Source: Pipra filicauda (taxonomy: Eukaryota > Chordata > Aves > Passeriformes > Pipridae). Taken from it: 64,000 bases of DNA. This document shows, piece by piece, positions 53,327 through 63,729 of the stretch. Each line of letters opens with the position of its first letter. Position 1 is the stretch's first letter. Below the pieces are notes generated by a model that saw only the letters and a list, made by a program, of their open reading frames with translations, was not told the DNA's origin and made no database searches. The stretch covers positions 868,001 through 932,000 of the forward strand of contig NW_024104304.1 in assembly GCF_003945595.2 (NCBI RefSeq), given 5' to 3'. Made by a program: the position numbers and the translations under genes.

Positions 53327-53594
53327 CGGTTCAACAGCTGCTCCTCAGGGCATCATCTCTTCGGCTGTTCCTCCCAGTACACAAGACCAGCAGGATGATG
53401 ATTCACCAGCTGCTAATGCACAACTTCAGCAAAGTGACAGCTGCCTGACTCCTCCACCTCCCACCCCAGAGGGTCAGCAGGAGTGTCTCAAGCCCACTGA
53501 TTCTAAGGTGGAGTCTCAACTCTCAAGCAGCTCACCAGCGCCCTCTCCCAACCAGGGTTGTGGACAGGATCTCAGAAACTCAGACAAGGAATAA
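53327..53594 (+). CDS. BEND6: BEND6 coding exon H, Ser/Pro-rich C-terminal extension
   Basis: Acceptor AATTGTCTCAACAG is followed by 268 nt which, with the two bases carried from exon G (TG+C, Cys), make 90 codons including the TAA stop at 53592-53594. It reads CGSTAAPQGIISSAVPPSTQ, then DQQDDDSPAANAQLQQSDSC, LTPPPPTPEGQQE and a Ser/Pro-rich end ...GQDLRNSDKE. No folded domain is apparent; it looks disordered. The phase match, length and codon sense support a real terminal exon. I do not recall this segment in the 279-residue human BEND6, so it may be lineage-specific or an alternative last exon. Confidence 0.85.
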
Positions 53595-54565
53595 CTGAAG
53601 GTATTTCATACCAGTTCACATTCTCAACAGAGATTAAGTAGTAGTATAAAATAAAAAGGAAATAATACCTAAATGGTACTAGATATTGGGTACTGTCCAA
53701 CAGTGGACCGAGATAGAACCCTGAGAACTTTTTTCTCAAACAAATGAAAATCCCACAGTTTAGAAAATAAATGAAGGCATATTAATATCTTTAAATTTAA
53801 GATATTATAAGATATATGCATGTTATGCAGTAATTAAAAAATATAAACTTGTTCTGAAGAATACAAGTAGAGTTCCCCTTAGTTAGAAAAAAGCATTATT
53901 TAAAGTAATACCAAAAGAATGTATATGAAGAGTCTTAATCCCCTTCCTTTCACCTTGACAGCTGAGGGAAAACTGCTTTAAACGATCAGAGAAAGCTATT
54001 GTATATTAATGTAAAAAGGGATATTGATATGAAAAGAGAATAGAAAGATTTCCTAGTGAAATGAACACTATAGCCAGCACAGGATTAGAAAGCCCAGGGC
54101 CATGTGAGCAGAGAAGAAGAAATAAAATAGGTATTAAAGGACACTATTAAATTGGAAAGAAGAAAACATTCTTAAGGCAATGAAACTGCAACTCTCAAGA
54201 TGTCCACAGCAAAGAAGCAGCTGATTTTTAACCTCTGAAAGTTGAAAAGGCAACGGAAGAAGTCATGTTCCCTTGTAGATCAGGGAGAAGGCTTTTGTGG
54301 GGGCTGGGGTAAAAATTAAGTGATTTGCTATCCTTTTTCATCTTTCATGTCTAACAATTCCTCGTAGATAGGATCAGGAAGAAAGCAGGTATGAAATATG
54401 TTAGTTCTAGCTCATGTTATTAACTACCATCTATAAAATGTAACAGAAGGATGCTTATGTACATTTTGTATATGTAACTATGTACAGCATATATAAGAAT
54501 GTATATAGTTAATCATATTTTTGAAGTGAATTTCTATCAAATAAAATGAAACATTACTATGTCTT
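53595..54565 (+). other. BEND6: BEND6 3' UTR (inferred)
   Basis: Non-coding, AT-rich sequence follows the stop codon. It contains several TGTA motifs (around 54459-54505) typical of 3' UTRs, and ends near the AATAAA at 54540. Weaker AATAAA-like sites occur near 53650 and 53767 and could give shorter ends. Confidence 0.5.
54540..54545 (+). terminator. BEND6: Poly(A) signal AATAAA, probable BEND6 end
   Basis: A canonical AATAAA, preceded by TGTA elements and followed within 30 bases by the T/G-rich TATGTCTTAGTTCTGTTTTA. It is the best candidate among several AATAAA matches. Confidence 0.5.
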
Positions 54566-55370
54566 AGTTCTGTTTTACTGCCCTTACTGTCTTCTGGGCC
54601 TTTTCTTACATTAGCCTCTGTTGTACACTCTAAAAAGTTGGGATTTTTCTCTCACTTGTTTTTTTCTTTTTCTCTTTTTTTCTTTAATAACTCTTCTGAA
54701 GCCAGCTTCTGTAAAGCTTGTCAGTTTTAGTTGGGGAAGGAGTTGGCCAACCTTAGAAGTGTTCTCTAATCTTAAAGTTACCACAGCCAATATTGCACAG
54801 CTGCAGCTGTTTGGGAGGTGTTGAAGCACTTGGGCAGGTACACAGAGCCCAACAAGAGCAGCTGCTCTCCCTGTCACTGGTGCAGCACTGCAGATCATGC
54901 TGTATTTTGTGCTTGTCTATTCTGCTGACTTGGTAAGTTGTCCAAGGAAAAAAACCAGTGGGGCTGGCAGCTCACGACAAGGAGTAAACAAGGCTTTTCA
55001 TGGTAGGGTGGAGGGCCTACTACTAGGCATGGGCCAGGGAGAGACGTGGGTGTTCTGGACAAAAGGAACAGCATAAAGAAGGAGATATTTTAATGTTTTA
55101 CCAAAGGGTAAAAAGGGAGAAAGCTGCAAAGAGCCAGTTCCTTCCGCTCTCCTAAAGTATAGAACTGATGTTATCCCGCTGGATAAAAGAAGATAAAAAA
55201 AGCTTTTACATAACTACCCAATTAACAAAAGAGCCATATTCCTTGCAGTATGACCAGAAAAGAAGAAAATACAACTGCTTTTCCAAAATGACCCTGACAA
55301 ACTCTGAGAACACAAAATTGAAGCCTAGATAGTCACAGATTAGAAACTTCAGAAGTAAAGAAAGGGAGAG
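54566..55370. other. Intergenic sequence between BEND6 and ZNF451, nothing recognised
   Basis: Short chance ORFs only; no repeat family or RNA gene could be recognised. A T-rich, pyrimidine-heavy stretch lies near 54650-54690. Confidence 0.6.
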
Positions 55371-56250
55371 TGTTAGGATCCAATTATTAAAGTTATTAGA
55401 GAGATTCCTCTGCCGGAAATAAGGTGCAAGCGAGACCACATGCCAAAGTCAATAGTATGGATTTTATTTAGCAGTAAATGAAGGGTTCAAGGAGGGAGAG
55501 AGAGATAGGGGAAAGGAGGGGATGGAGGGGTGAGAGTGACAGTGAAACAGATTAAGTAGAAAAAAGATATCACCACTCCATAGATTCTGACAACACCCGT
55601 TTGGTCCTTTCCTTCTGGTCTTCTCTGTATCTGCCAAGTGGTGGGGGGAAAGAGTCCAGAAAACTCTGTGTTCATGGGGTTTATATTATGTGGAGGCTAC
55701 ATGGAAACGCTCCCTGTACCTCCCCTGGATGATGTAATACTGGATCATGGGACATTTCACGAGTCTTTGACACCTTCTAAGATGTTTCAGCTGTCACTTA
55801 TGTCAGTGTAGTTGAATCAGACAAGCCCCCTTTTATGGTCCATCATCCGAGATGAACAGCTCAGGCTACATGTGAATGTCTTCGGTACTTCCCAGAGGGT
55901 TTTTACAGCTGAGTCATCATGTAAGGGAGGACATTGGCATGACAAGGACTATCCCACCTTGCAGGATTTGCCTCTTATCAGCCTCTTCTCTTATCTTGGA
56001 GTCCAGTTTGTAGCTGCAGGTATGCATACCCTTCTGCACCTGGGATGCCACTCTGTGCATCACCAGCAAAGCAGCCATCCAAGTGTGTGAGCCATCAGCA
56101 CCAGTCTCTTACAGCACCTGGTAGTTACTGCAGGTGTTTGAATATTAGCAGTACAACCTCTTACACTTGTGGATACATACTTCTCCTTTCACCTGCAATA
56201 GTTGGTCAATGGTACCTCCTTATCTCAAGGTCCTTTTGCAGTCCAAATTA
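55371..56250 (-). mobile_element. Probable endogenous retrovirus LTR (minus orientation), right end uncertain
   Basis: On the minus strand the 3' end reads GCTAAATAAAATCCATAC (poly(A) signal), TTGGCATGTGGTCTCGCTTG, and finally AATAATTGGATCCTAACA, ending in CA at 55371. This R-U5 arrangement, ending in CCTAACA, is typical of avian LTRs. Upstream on that strand is a pyrimidine-rich block (55490-55560). The other LTR end and any target-site duplication could not be found, so the 56250 limit is a guess. Confidence 0.5.
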
Positions 56251-57041
56251 GTAGGCATATTTAGAGAGGGGTGGGTTTTGGTAGATGAGCAGCTGCTTCT
56301 TTGCAGTTTGTTACAGTGGACAGAAGTCTTTTGGTGATCTCAAAAATGCTTAAGCCGTTAACCATTTCAGTCTCTGTCAGAAAGCTCTGACAGGAAGCAT
56401 AATGCTGCTTCTCCCAAAATTTGCACTAAAATCAAAATTATTGGTGATAGGTAAATGTGTGGTGTCCCAAAGTGTAAAATTCTTCTTATAAGAGTGACAG
56501 AGGACATGTTAGTTGCAGTCCTTACAACTGGAGAAGGCTGATGGCTACTGCAGAAGAAACTAACAGCTGTATGACTGTATGGCATTTAATAACTGTAGAG
56601 TTATTCCTGTAGAGTTACTACTGAAAAGGTAAGCAATACTAAAAGTAATATTTTGAACTATTTATTTCTATTAGTGCATATTAGATTGAATTTGAAGGTT
56701 ACCATGGAAAAGAATTTGGTCATTGTTTATCATGAAGTGCTCAGAAGAGCACTTGCTTTCTAAGGCAGGAAGAATATTGAGATCTGTGAAGAATGGGATA
56801 AAGACCTTACTGAAAAACTATACATTAAATCAGGGGGTTTAATGCATGCCAAGTTCATGTCTCCTCTTATTAGGGTATACAAATAGTAGTCAAAAAATCC
56901 TGAATTTCCTAGATTAAGAATAAGTGGCAGTATGCCATGTTGATACAAGAGGGAAATCAATGGTTAAAAGGGCAATCAATGTTTCACTTACTTTAGGGAG
57001 CAAAGAGAGAAACAAGGATGTTTAAATACATTCGAATTCAG
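56251..57041. other. Intergenic sequence, nothing recognised
   Basis: AT-rich, with only short chance ORFs. It may include internal retroviral remnants next to the LTR, but none could be identified. Confidence 0.55.
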
Positions 57042-57287
57042 ATCACAGAATCATAGAATGGTTTGGGTTGGAAGGGGCCTTGAAGATCATCTAGTTCCAG
57101 CCCCCCTGTCATGGGCAGGAACAGCTTTCACTAGGCCAAGCTTCTCAAACCCCCATCCAACCTGGCCTTGAACAGTTCCAGGGATGGGGTATCCACAATT
57201 TTTCTGGGGAACCTGTTCCAGTGCCTCACCACCTTCAAGTAAAGAAGTTCTTCCTAATACCTAATCTAAACCTACCCTATAATTAAG
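57042..57287 (-). mobile_element. CR1 LINE 3' end, minus orientation
   Basis: A very recognisable CR1 tail in reverse: TCACAGAATCATAGAATGG, TTTGGGTTGGAAGGGGCC, CATCCAACCTGGCCTTGAAC, ACCTGTTCCAGTGCCTCACC and TTCTTCCTAATACCTAATCT. It retains the terminal ATTCTATGATTCTGTGA unit and is better preserved than the other copies. Confidence 0.95.
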
Positions 57288-57294
57288 GACACAT

Positions 57295-57858
57295 AGTGAC
57301 AATGTGTCCTTATACTCATCATGGCTAGGCTTCGCGAACGAAGATTTGGGAAGGACTCTACCCACACTTGCTACAAGTGTGCTGGTAGCTAAAAATGCCA
57401 ATGTGAGATAGACAAGTCCGGTTGCAAAAGGCACAGCGGAAAGACTCCTTAGGTGGTATCGACAAGACACGGTTCTTTCTGCATTGTCTTTTCTCCTCCA
57501 GAGTGATCCTGCGTGCGTTCTCAAAAGCATCAGCAGCGTTATAGATGGTGTGTCTCCAGGCCTTCCGATTGGAGGCCAGAGTAGACCAATGATGATGATC
57601 GATATGGCCAAGGCTGAGATGTTGTTTCAGGGAGTCCTTGTATCTCCTCTTCAGGGCTCCTCTCTTGCAGCAGCCAGAGGCAAGTTCACCATAGAGCATG
57701 ATCTTAGGGAGGCGGTGGTCCTTCATCCTGGAGCCAATCTTAGGGAGGTGGTGGTCCTTCATCCTGGAGATGTGTCCTGCCCAACGCAGCTGTGTTCTCA
57801 GCAACATGGCCTCAATGCTTGTGACTGCTGCTTGTTCTAGAACAGATGTATTAGTCAC
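57295..57858 (-). mobile_element. Non-CR1 LINE fragment: C-terminal part of a reverse-transcriptase ORF
   Basis: A minus-strand ORF of 166 codons (57858-57358) has the C-terminal signature of a non-LTR retrotransposon polyprotein: LRWAGHISRMKDHHLPKI, LYGELASGCCKRGALKRRYK, WSTLASNRKAWRHTIYN, then a Cys/His knuckle (CAFCNRTCLSHIG...HTC). The endonuclease and reverse-transcriptase core are missing, so it is a dead 5'-truncated remnant. It differs from CR1 ORF2 and resembles RTE-like or other endonuclease/RT elements; I cannot assign a clade. A 36-bp tandem duplication (57701-57772) doubles RMKDHxLPKI in frame. It abuts the CR1 tail at 57287. Confidence 0.7.
57701..57772. repeat. 36-bp tandem duplication inside the LINE fragment
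   Basis: Units 57701-57736 and 57737-57772 share ATCTTAGGGAGG, GGTGGTCCTTCATCCTGGAG and differ at a few bases. The duplication is a multiple of three and keeps the minus-strand ORF open. Confidence 0.93.
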
Positions 57859-59149
57859 ATAATCTGACCGGTATGTAGTGACTATGTGGAATTATTTGCT
57901 AGAGAGCACTACTGAGTTTATAAAGACAGTCTGCTCAGAAACAGCTTCCATATTCTATATGATACCTAGACCTCATTTGGATGTTTGAACTTAGAGATCT
58001 TAGCTCATGAAGAGCTTATGAAAACTGCCTTTCCTCGCCTTGCCTCCCCTCTCCTTCCCTTCCCAACAAGCTCTGCATAAGGACATTCCTAAGCTGGCTC
58101 AAAGTCTGAAAACTGTGCTTTCCATGGAAGTAGATGAAATACACAAATTCTGGAATTCTGAGTTTTGTTAGCATATTGGAAATGCTGACATAATTGCATG
58201 GCAATTCCCTTACTATTTTTTTTCCTTAACTGTATTGTTTACATACAAGGAGGAATTTTGGATTGGTCATTGCATGAGTAAACCTTTACGTCAATTACTA
58301 CTGAAAAGTTCATATTCAAATTAATGTCATCTTCATAGGGTCTCAGAGTTTGGAAAAATAATACCACCTTGCTTTTTTAGTAACTTGTTACTATGGCTCC
58401 TCATATTATCTATTCTCAAGAATCAGAAGTTATGAAATGAAAAAGCAAGCCACAAACAGAATGACTGCTGTCAACATTCTGTTAGCAAATTTAAGTTATA
58501 AATGCAAAATATTAAAGTTTAAGCTGCAACAATGACTTTAATTTTCCAAGTGGTAGTCAAGTTTCCATTATTTTAGCAATTAAATAAAACTGGTCAAATC
58601 AGTGTTGTTTATACAGTTCAACAAGGGTGATTAAGTTGTACGAACTTGTTAATGAGTATATAACTGGTAGATATAACTAGCAGTTCAGTAGATCCATCTC
58701 CTGTCATAAAGCTGTTTTTTCATTCATATATGGAAAAGGCTTTAAACTAACATTAGTAACTCTATGTTTTCAAGAAAAATAAGTGCACCAAATTAACGCT
58801 TACATTAAATACCACATGATATGTTATTGCTGATAGTTGTTTATTCACAAAGCTCACATAACACCAAAATTTAACATGCAACCCTGAATTCTTTCTCTCC
58901 TGTGTATATAGGATTTGATAAGCACACACCAGTGAAGTGCTTTGTGGGTGTGCAACCAGCTCTTTTATACCAACACAGAACTCATAGGTGACATTTACAC
59001 TGTTCAGCTTACTCAAAGCCAGTGCATTGAGTAAAGATGATTCATACTGACTTTTGCTTCAGGTGGCTAGAAGTCACCAAACATGACCAAACATGAGGAA
59101 GCAGGAGAGTAGTAGCAGATAAATAGCAAGAATCATGGGCATGGGGGTC
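57859..59149. other. Intergenic AT-rich sequence, nothing recognised
   Basis: No gene, RNA or repeat family recognised; a few short ORFs on both strands are judged to be chance. Confidence 0.6.
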
Positions 59150-61260
59150 TGAGTGGTGTTTTCTTGACCCTGCCAGTGAGGGGAAATGAGGAGAAGGGCA
59201 CTAATAGGACAAGTCAATAATTGTTTTCAGAACCTGTGTTGGTGACAGAGATTTGAGTTGTATGACCATGGGACCATGCTAGCAGATCACTGTCTGCTTG
59301 AGAGAGGTGAGAGCCACCTCACTAAGCAGGGCAAAGCTATTTTTATTAGTAGGATCACTGATTACATAAGGAAGGCTTTAAACTAAGAAGTAAGGGAGAG
59401 GGAGAGAGTAACCAGCAGCCCTGTGAGGGATTGATGGACACAGAGAAAAGCAAAGGGCATAGGGTGGTGTGACAGGAACACACAAAACAATAAGATGGGG
59501 CTTAAGAGGGCTTAAGAGGGCTCACCTTCTTTGAGCAAAGAAATGTCTACAAAACATCATAATGGAGAAATCCCCCAAGCCCTTTCTAGGCAGTCAACAT
59601 GCTGGGGTGCCTCTCTAAAGTGCCTGCATACTAACGCATGCAGCACAGGGAATAAACTTGATAAGTTAGTCCGTGTGCAGCTGCAAGGCTATGATCTTGT
59701 TGGGATCACAGAGACATGGTGGGATGGCCCCCATGAATGAAGAGAGACCAGCTCTTTAGGTAGGACTGGATAGGACATCAAGCAAGGGAAGTTCTCCTTT
59801 ATGTGAAAGAGCGGTTGGAGTGCATGGAGCAATGCCTGGGGATGGACAAGGAACTGAATGAGAGTTCATGGGGGAGGATTCAAGAGAGGACAGGTAAAGG
59901 TAACATTATAGAGGGTGTCTGCTACAGGCTGCCTGACCAGGAAGAACAAGTGGATGAGGTAGACAGATAAGAGCAGCCTCACATTCTCATGTGGGAGTTC
60001 AACCATTCATATATTTGCTGCAGGGACTATACAGCAGGGCATAAGCAATCCAGGAGGTTCCTGGAGTGCACTGATAACTTCTTCCAAGTCATAAAGGAGT
60101 CAACAAAGACCAATAATAAGCAATGCTTTGTTGGACCTCATAGCAATAAGGAGATTGTTGGGAACGTGAAGCTCAAGGTAATTTTGGCTGTAGCGACCAT
60201 GAGACAGTGGAGCTCAGGATCCTGAGGGGAGGGGAAGTGTAAAAAGCAGGCTCACAACCCTGGAGAGTGAATTTTGGCTCTTCAAAGATCTACTTGGAAG
60301 AGTCCCATGGGGTACAGCCCTGGAGGGAAAAGGGCCCAAGGAAGTTGGTTAGTATTTAAAGATCATTTCCTCCGAGCTCAAGAAGAGTTCATCCCAGTGA
60401 ATAGGAAATTAGGCAACAATGCCATGAGGCCTGCGTAGATGAACAAGGAGCTCCTGGTCAAACTCAAATACAAAAAGGAAGCATACAAAGGGTGGAAGCT
60501 AGGATGGGTAACCTGGGAGAAATATAGAAACATTGTTCAAGCACACAGGGATGAAGTTAGGAAAGCTAAAGCACAGCTGGAATTGGATCTAGCTAGAGAT
60601 GTCAAAGACAACAAGAATGGTTTCTGTAAGTTCATAGGTGACAAAAGGAAGACTAGGGAAAATGTGGACCCATTGCTAAATGAGATGGATGACCTGCTGA
60701 CACAGGACATGGAAAAGGCTGAGTTGCTGAATGCTTTCTTTGACTCAGTTCTTACTAGCAAGACCAGCCTTCAGGAATCCCAGGTTCCAGAAGCCAGGGG
60801 GAAAGGCTGGACCAAGGAAGATGAACACTTGGTGGGAGAGGATCAACTGGACATATGCTAAGTCAATGGGCCCTAACAGGATACACTCACAGGTACTGAC
60901 AAGAGCTGATGGATGTCGTGGCAAGGCCACTCTCAATAATCTTTCACTGATCATGGTGACTGGGAGAGGTGCCTGAGGCTGGAGGAAAGCAAATGCCACA
61001 TCCATCTTCAAGAGGGGCAGGAAGGAGGTCACACAGAACCACAGGTCCGTCAACCTTATCCTGATCCCTGGGAAGGTAATGAAGCAGCTACTCCCAGAAA
61101 CCATTTCCAGGTACTTCAGTGTCAAGAAAATCACTGAGTCATCAGTATGGAATTACCAAGGGGAAATCAGGCCTGACCAACTTGATAAACTTCTATGATA
61201 AACTGATTGCCCTGGTAGATGAGTGGAGCGATGGACATTGTTTATCTGGACTTCACTAGC
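59150..61260 (+). mobile_element. CR1 LINE body: endonuclease to start of reverse transcriptase, decayed
   Basis: In plus orientation, GGCTTTAAACTA (59377) marks the usual region before CR1 ORF2. Then follow SLKCLHTNACSTGNK and YDLVGITETWWDG (endonuclease start, 59607-59735), WEFNHSYICC and TAGHKQSRRFLECTDN (endonuclease end, about 59990-60100), [35 protein letters not shown] and [20 protein letters not shown] (linker, 60439-60770), and KSMGPNRIHSQVL with a PVNLILIPGKVMKQ-like stretch (RT start, 60858-61090). Frameshifts and stops separate these pieces. It stops around the RT YLDF position (about 61245); the catalytic YxDD region, C-terminus and 3' tail are absent, which is unusual because CR1 copies normally lose the 5' end. 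Confidence 0.9.
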
Positions 61261-61421
61261 GCCCGTGGCACCACCTCCGGTAAGATGCTCACAAAGGATC
61301 TTTGTAGATGCCTGGCTGGATAGAACCACCGAGAGATGGGCTGGGCACCGGCAGGCTGGGCACGCACAGGTAGGCGGATAGGCGATTTTCCCGCCTTCCC
61401 TCCCTTCCGCTGCCAGCCCCA

Positions 61422-61508
61422 ATGGCCGCCCTTCCTCCTCCCCCTCCCCCGGAAGCGGCATGGGGGTTTTCCCCCTCCGAGCAGGAACTCGATGGAGCGC
61501 AACTGAAG
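61422..61508 (+). CDS. ZNF451: Possible alternative first coding exon of ZNF451 (proline-rich leader)
   Basis: An ATG at 61422 opens 29 codons (MAALPPPPPPEAAWGF..., EQELDGAQLK) ending exactly at the consensus donor AAG|GTAAGA in phase 0. Exon 62462-62545 begins ATA ATG GAG, also in phase 0, so splicing would fuse the two into one ORF (…AQLK-I-MESHSS…). The frame match could be chance (one in three), and the start context is weak at -3 (C). The human ZNF451 N-terminus as I recall it does not have such a leader. Confidence 0.3.
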
Positions 61509-61886
61509 GTAAGACGAGAGAAGGAAAGCGCTCGGAGCTTCGGCCGGGGTCCGCGCCATGGCGCTGCCGCGGTGGCGAAGGCACCTGCCATGGGCAACGC
61601 GGGGCGCAGCGGGCGGCACCTCCCGCTCCCGGCGAGCCCCGCCGCGCTCCCGCCCCACCCCTGCCCGCCGCGCCGCCCTCGGGCCGCAGAGGAAGCGGGG
61701 ACACGGCAGGTCGGGACGGTGATGCCTGCGGGAGGGGGCGGTGAATGAGCGGGGCCGGGGCGGAGCTCGGGGCCGCCGGTTTTAGCGCAGCGCCCGCGGG
61801 GCTGTGCCCGGCGAGCAGCCGAACCGTCAGTCCGGGGGGGCCGAACGGAGCCCGCGGGGCGGGGGGCCCGTGCGGGGCCAGAAACG

Positions 61887-61896
61887 TGAGTCAGCA
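61887..61896 (+). promoter_or_regulatory. TGAGTCAGCA: AP-1 / Maf-NRF2 type site
   Basis: Matches the MARE/ARE core (TGA[C/G]TCAGCA) inside the CpG island. It overlaps a potential splice donor (GTGAGT), so its role is uncertain. Confidence 0.35.
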
Positions 61897-62461
61897 CCGC
61901 CGCCCGCTGGGGCAGGGCTGCCGGGGCCGTTCCGCGCCGTTCGCGGAGCCCCGCCGGAGCTGGGCGGGACGGCGCTTGTTTTGGAGCACGAAGCTCAGCC
62001 CTCTGGCTCTGCCGCGGTCCTAGAGCGGCCCGGAGCAGCGAAAACAGCTGCGGCCGCTCGAAACGGCCGAGCTCGCCCGCGGCTGTTACCGGCCCGCCCC
62101 GGCTCGGTCGTGCCTCGGAGCCGCTACGCTGAAGCTCAGGCCTCGGCTCTCGCTGGGGTTTCGGCCTTAAACATGTTATTGGGCTGCTACACTGCAGCGG
62201 TGGCTGCTGGAGGAGTATAGGTATTGGTACGCTTTGTAGGTTAAGCCATGTTTTACATACTTGGAAAAATACAGCAGCGTGGTTCGAGTCAAAGTCGTTT
62301 ATTGCTTCTTCGGGTATCGGTAATAATTGTCAGTGAATGAGAGACAGGCTTGTTGAGTGCAGATAGACTGTAAAGCCAAAGCAGGCATAAAATGGAAAAT
62401 GCTGTTTAGTTAAAGAAAAAAAATAAAATGCTGTATCATGTTTTGGTTTCTGTCTGTTTAG

Positions 62462-62545
62462 ATAATGGAGTCTCATAGCTCTGTCAGCCTTCACAGGAGT
62501 AAATCACCAGCTTCTGAAAGTGAAGACGAGATTGAGTTTGTTGGA
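62462..62545 (+). CDS. ZNF451: First certain coding exon of ZNF451 (5' end of gene)
   Basis: Acceptor GTTTCTGTCTGTTTAG is followed by ATA ATG; the ORF from 62465 reads MESHSSVSLHRSKSPASESE then DEIEFVG and stops at the donor GGA|GTAAGT in phase 0 (27 codons). ASES...EDEIEFV resembles the end of human ZNF451 exon 1 (PEASESTTDENEDDIQFVS), an acidic stretch; in human ZNF451 the N-terminus also carries the SUMO-interacting/E3 region. Synteny (next plus-strand gene after BEND6) supports the call. KIAA1586, which in mammals shares this N-terminus and position, is the alternative. The zinc-finger exons lie to the right of the window. Confidence 0.6.
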
Positions 62546-63208
62546 GTAAGTAGATCTTGTACCGGAAGCACACTGCTTGTTGTAATTAATACATTCTCAA
62601 TAGTCCAGTTAAACAGGACGGGGATTTTGTTTACTCTGTTGATGGTGATTACATTTTGATGGAAAGCATTACTCTTGCATTTAAAGATAATTTGATTTGT
62701 GAACCTCTGTGTCAGATAACAAGTTGATCTTAAAGATTTATGTGCCCTTTCTTGAAAGAGTATAAGATTATGTCAGTTGGTCCTATAGAGAGAATATGGA
62801 CTGGAGTATCCCAACAGGTCAGTGGGGAATTACAGTGATCAATTACATATATAAGAAGTCACTGTAGAGGACTTTGGTAATCGTTGCATAGCATTTTGCT
62901 ACATGAATAGTCCCACCTAACTTAACGGAATAAAGCAAAACAATGTTAAAAACACTGTACTTGGTTTAGAAGAAGAGGGAGGAAATTACAGGTAAGCGAC
63001 CTTAAACAGTCCTCTCAAGGTGTGAAGCACTCTATAGTAGCTACAGTACAACAGGTAATCTAATACATTCAAGTAAAACATGTCAGTAACTTCAAGACAC
63101 TTTTATCTATTGGATGTCCAAGAAAAGCAGAATATTTTCATGCTGCTTGTGATCTGGACTCAATCTGTCATCAGTGAAGTGGTGCTAAATTGCAGGGTTA
63201 CATAGGAA

Positions 63209-63385
63209 CACAGTTTTTTTAGGTTGGGAAAGACTGTTAAGATCATTGACTCCAACTGTTAATCCAGCACTACGAAGTACACCACTAAACCATGTCCCTA
63301 ATTGACTCAACTGTTAACCCAGCACTGCTAAGTCCATCACTAAACCATATCCTAGGTGCCACATCTACACATCTAAAGATGTTTT
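63209..63385 (-). mobile_element. CR1 LINE 3'-end fragment, minus orientation
   Basis: GGTTGGGAAAGACTGTTAAG, TCATTGACTCCAACTGTTAA, CACTAAACCATGTCCCTAA and AGGTGCCACATCTACAC are the CR1 3' UTR in reverse. The middle is partly duplicated (CAACTGTTAAnCCAGCACT occurs twice, at about 63256 and 63310). Confidence 0.85.
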
Positions 63386-63729
63386 TCCTGAAGGAACAAG
63401 TCATATGAATAAGATCAAGTGATTAATTGATGCCAAGATTATTAATGGCTGATTTCCTGTGCATTTGTCTCATTTTTGAACAGTATGCTGAACAATAACT
63501 AGACTTTTTCTCCTGCTCTATTTTATATGGTGCTTGATTAAAGCCTAGGTTCAATATACAGACTTTTTCTGCAGGGGTATTTAAATGCTTGAGTGTGAAG
63601 GATTTTTAAGTAGTTGAATATCTCAGAAACTTCTTAATCTTGTAGTTGATTTGGTCGAAATTAACTAGTGAGTTCAAAGTTCATTATATACATACAAGCG
63701 TTCATGTGTGTCTGCAGCAGAGGATTTGG

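Larger units (their letters stand above)
61380..62150 (+). promoter_or_regulatory. ZNF451: CpG island, promoter of the downstream plus-strand gene (probably ZNF451)
   Basis: Abruptly GC- and CpG-rich, with no TATA box seen. It contains two usable splice donors, GAAG|GTAAGA (61508/61509) and GAAAC|GTGAGT (61885/61886), and a TGAGTCAGCA motif at 61887. The next coding exon is at 62462. The many long ORFs on both strands here reflect base composition. Confidence 0.8.

Noticed and set aside
61289..61897. Long minus-strand ORFs of 138-202 codons opposite the ZNF451 promoter
   Set aside because: Three overlapping frames are open together in GC-rich sequence, with no recognisable domain; composition artefact rather than a divergent gene.
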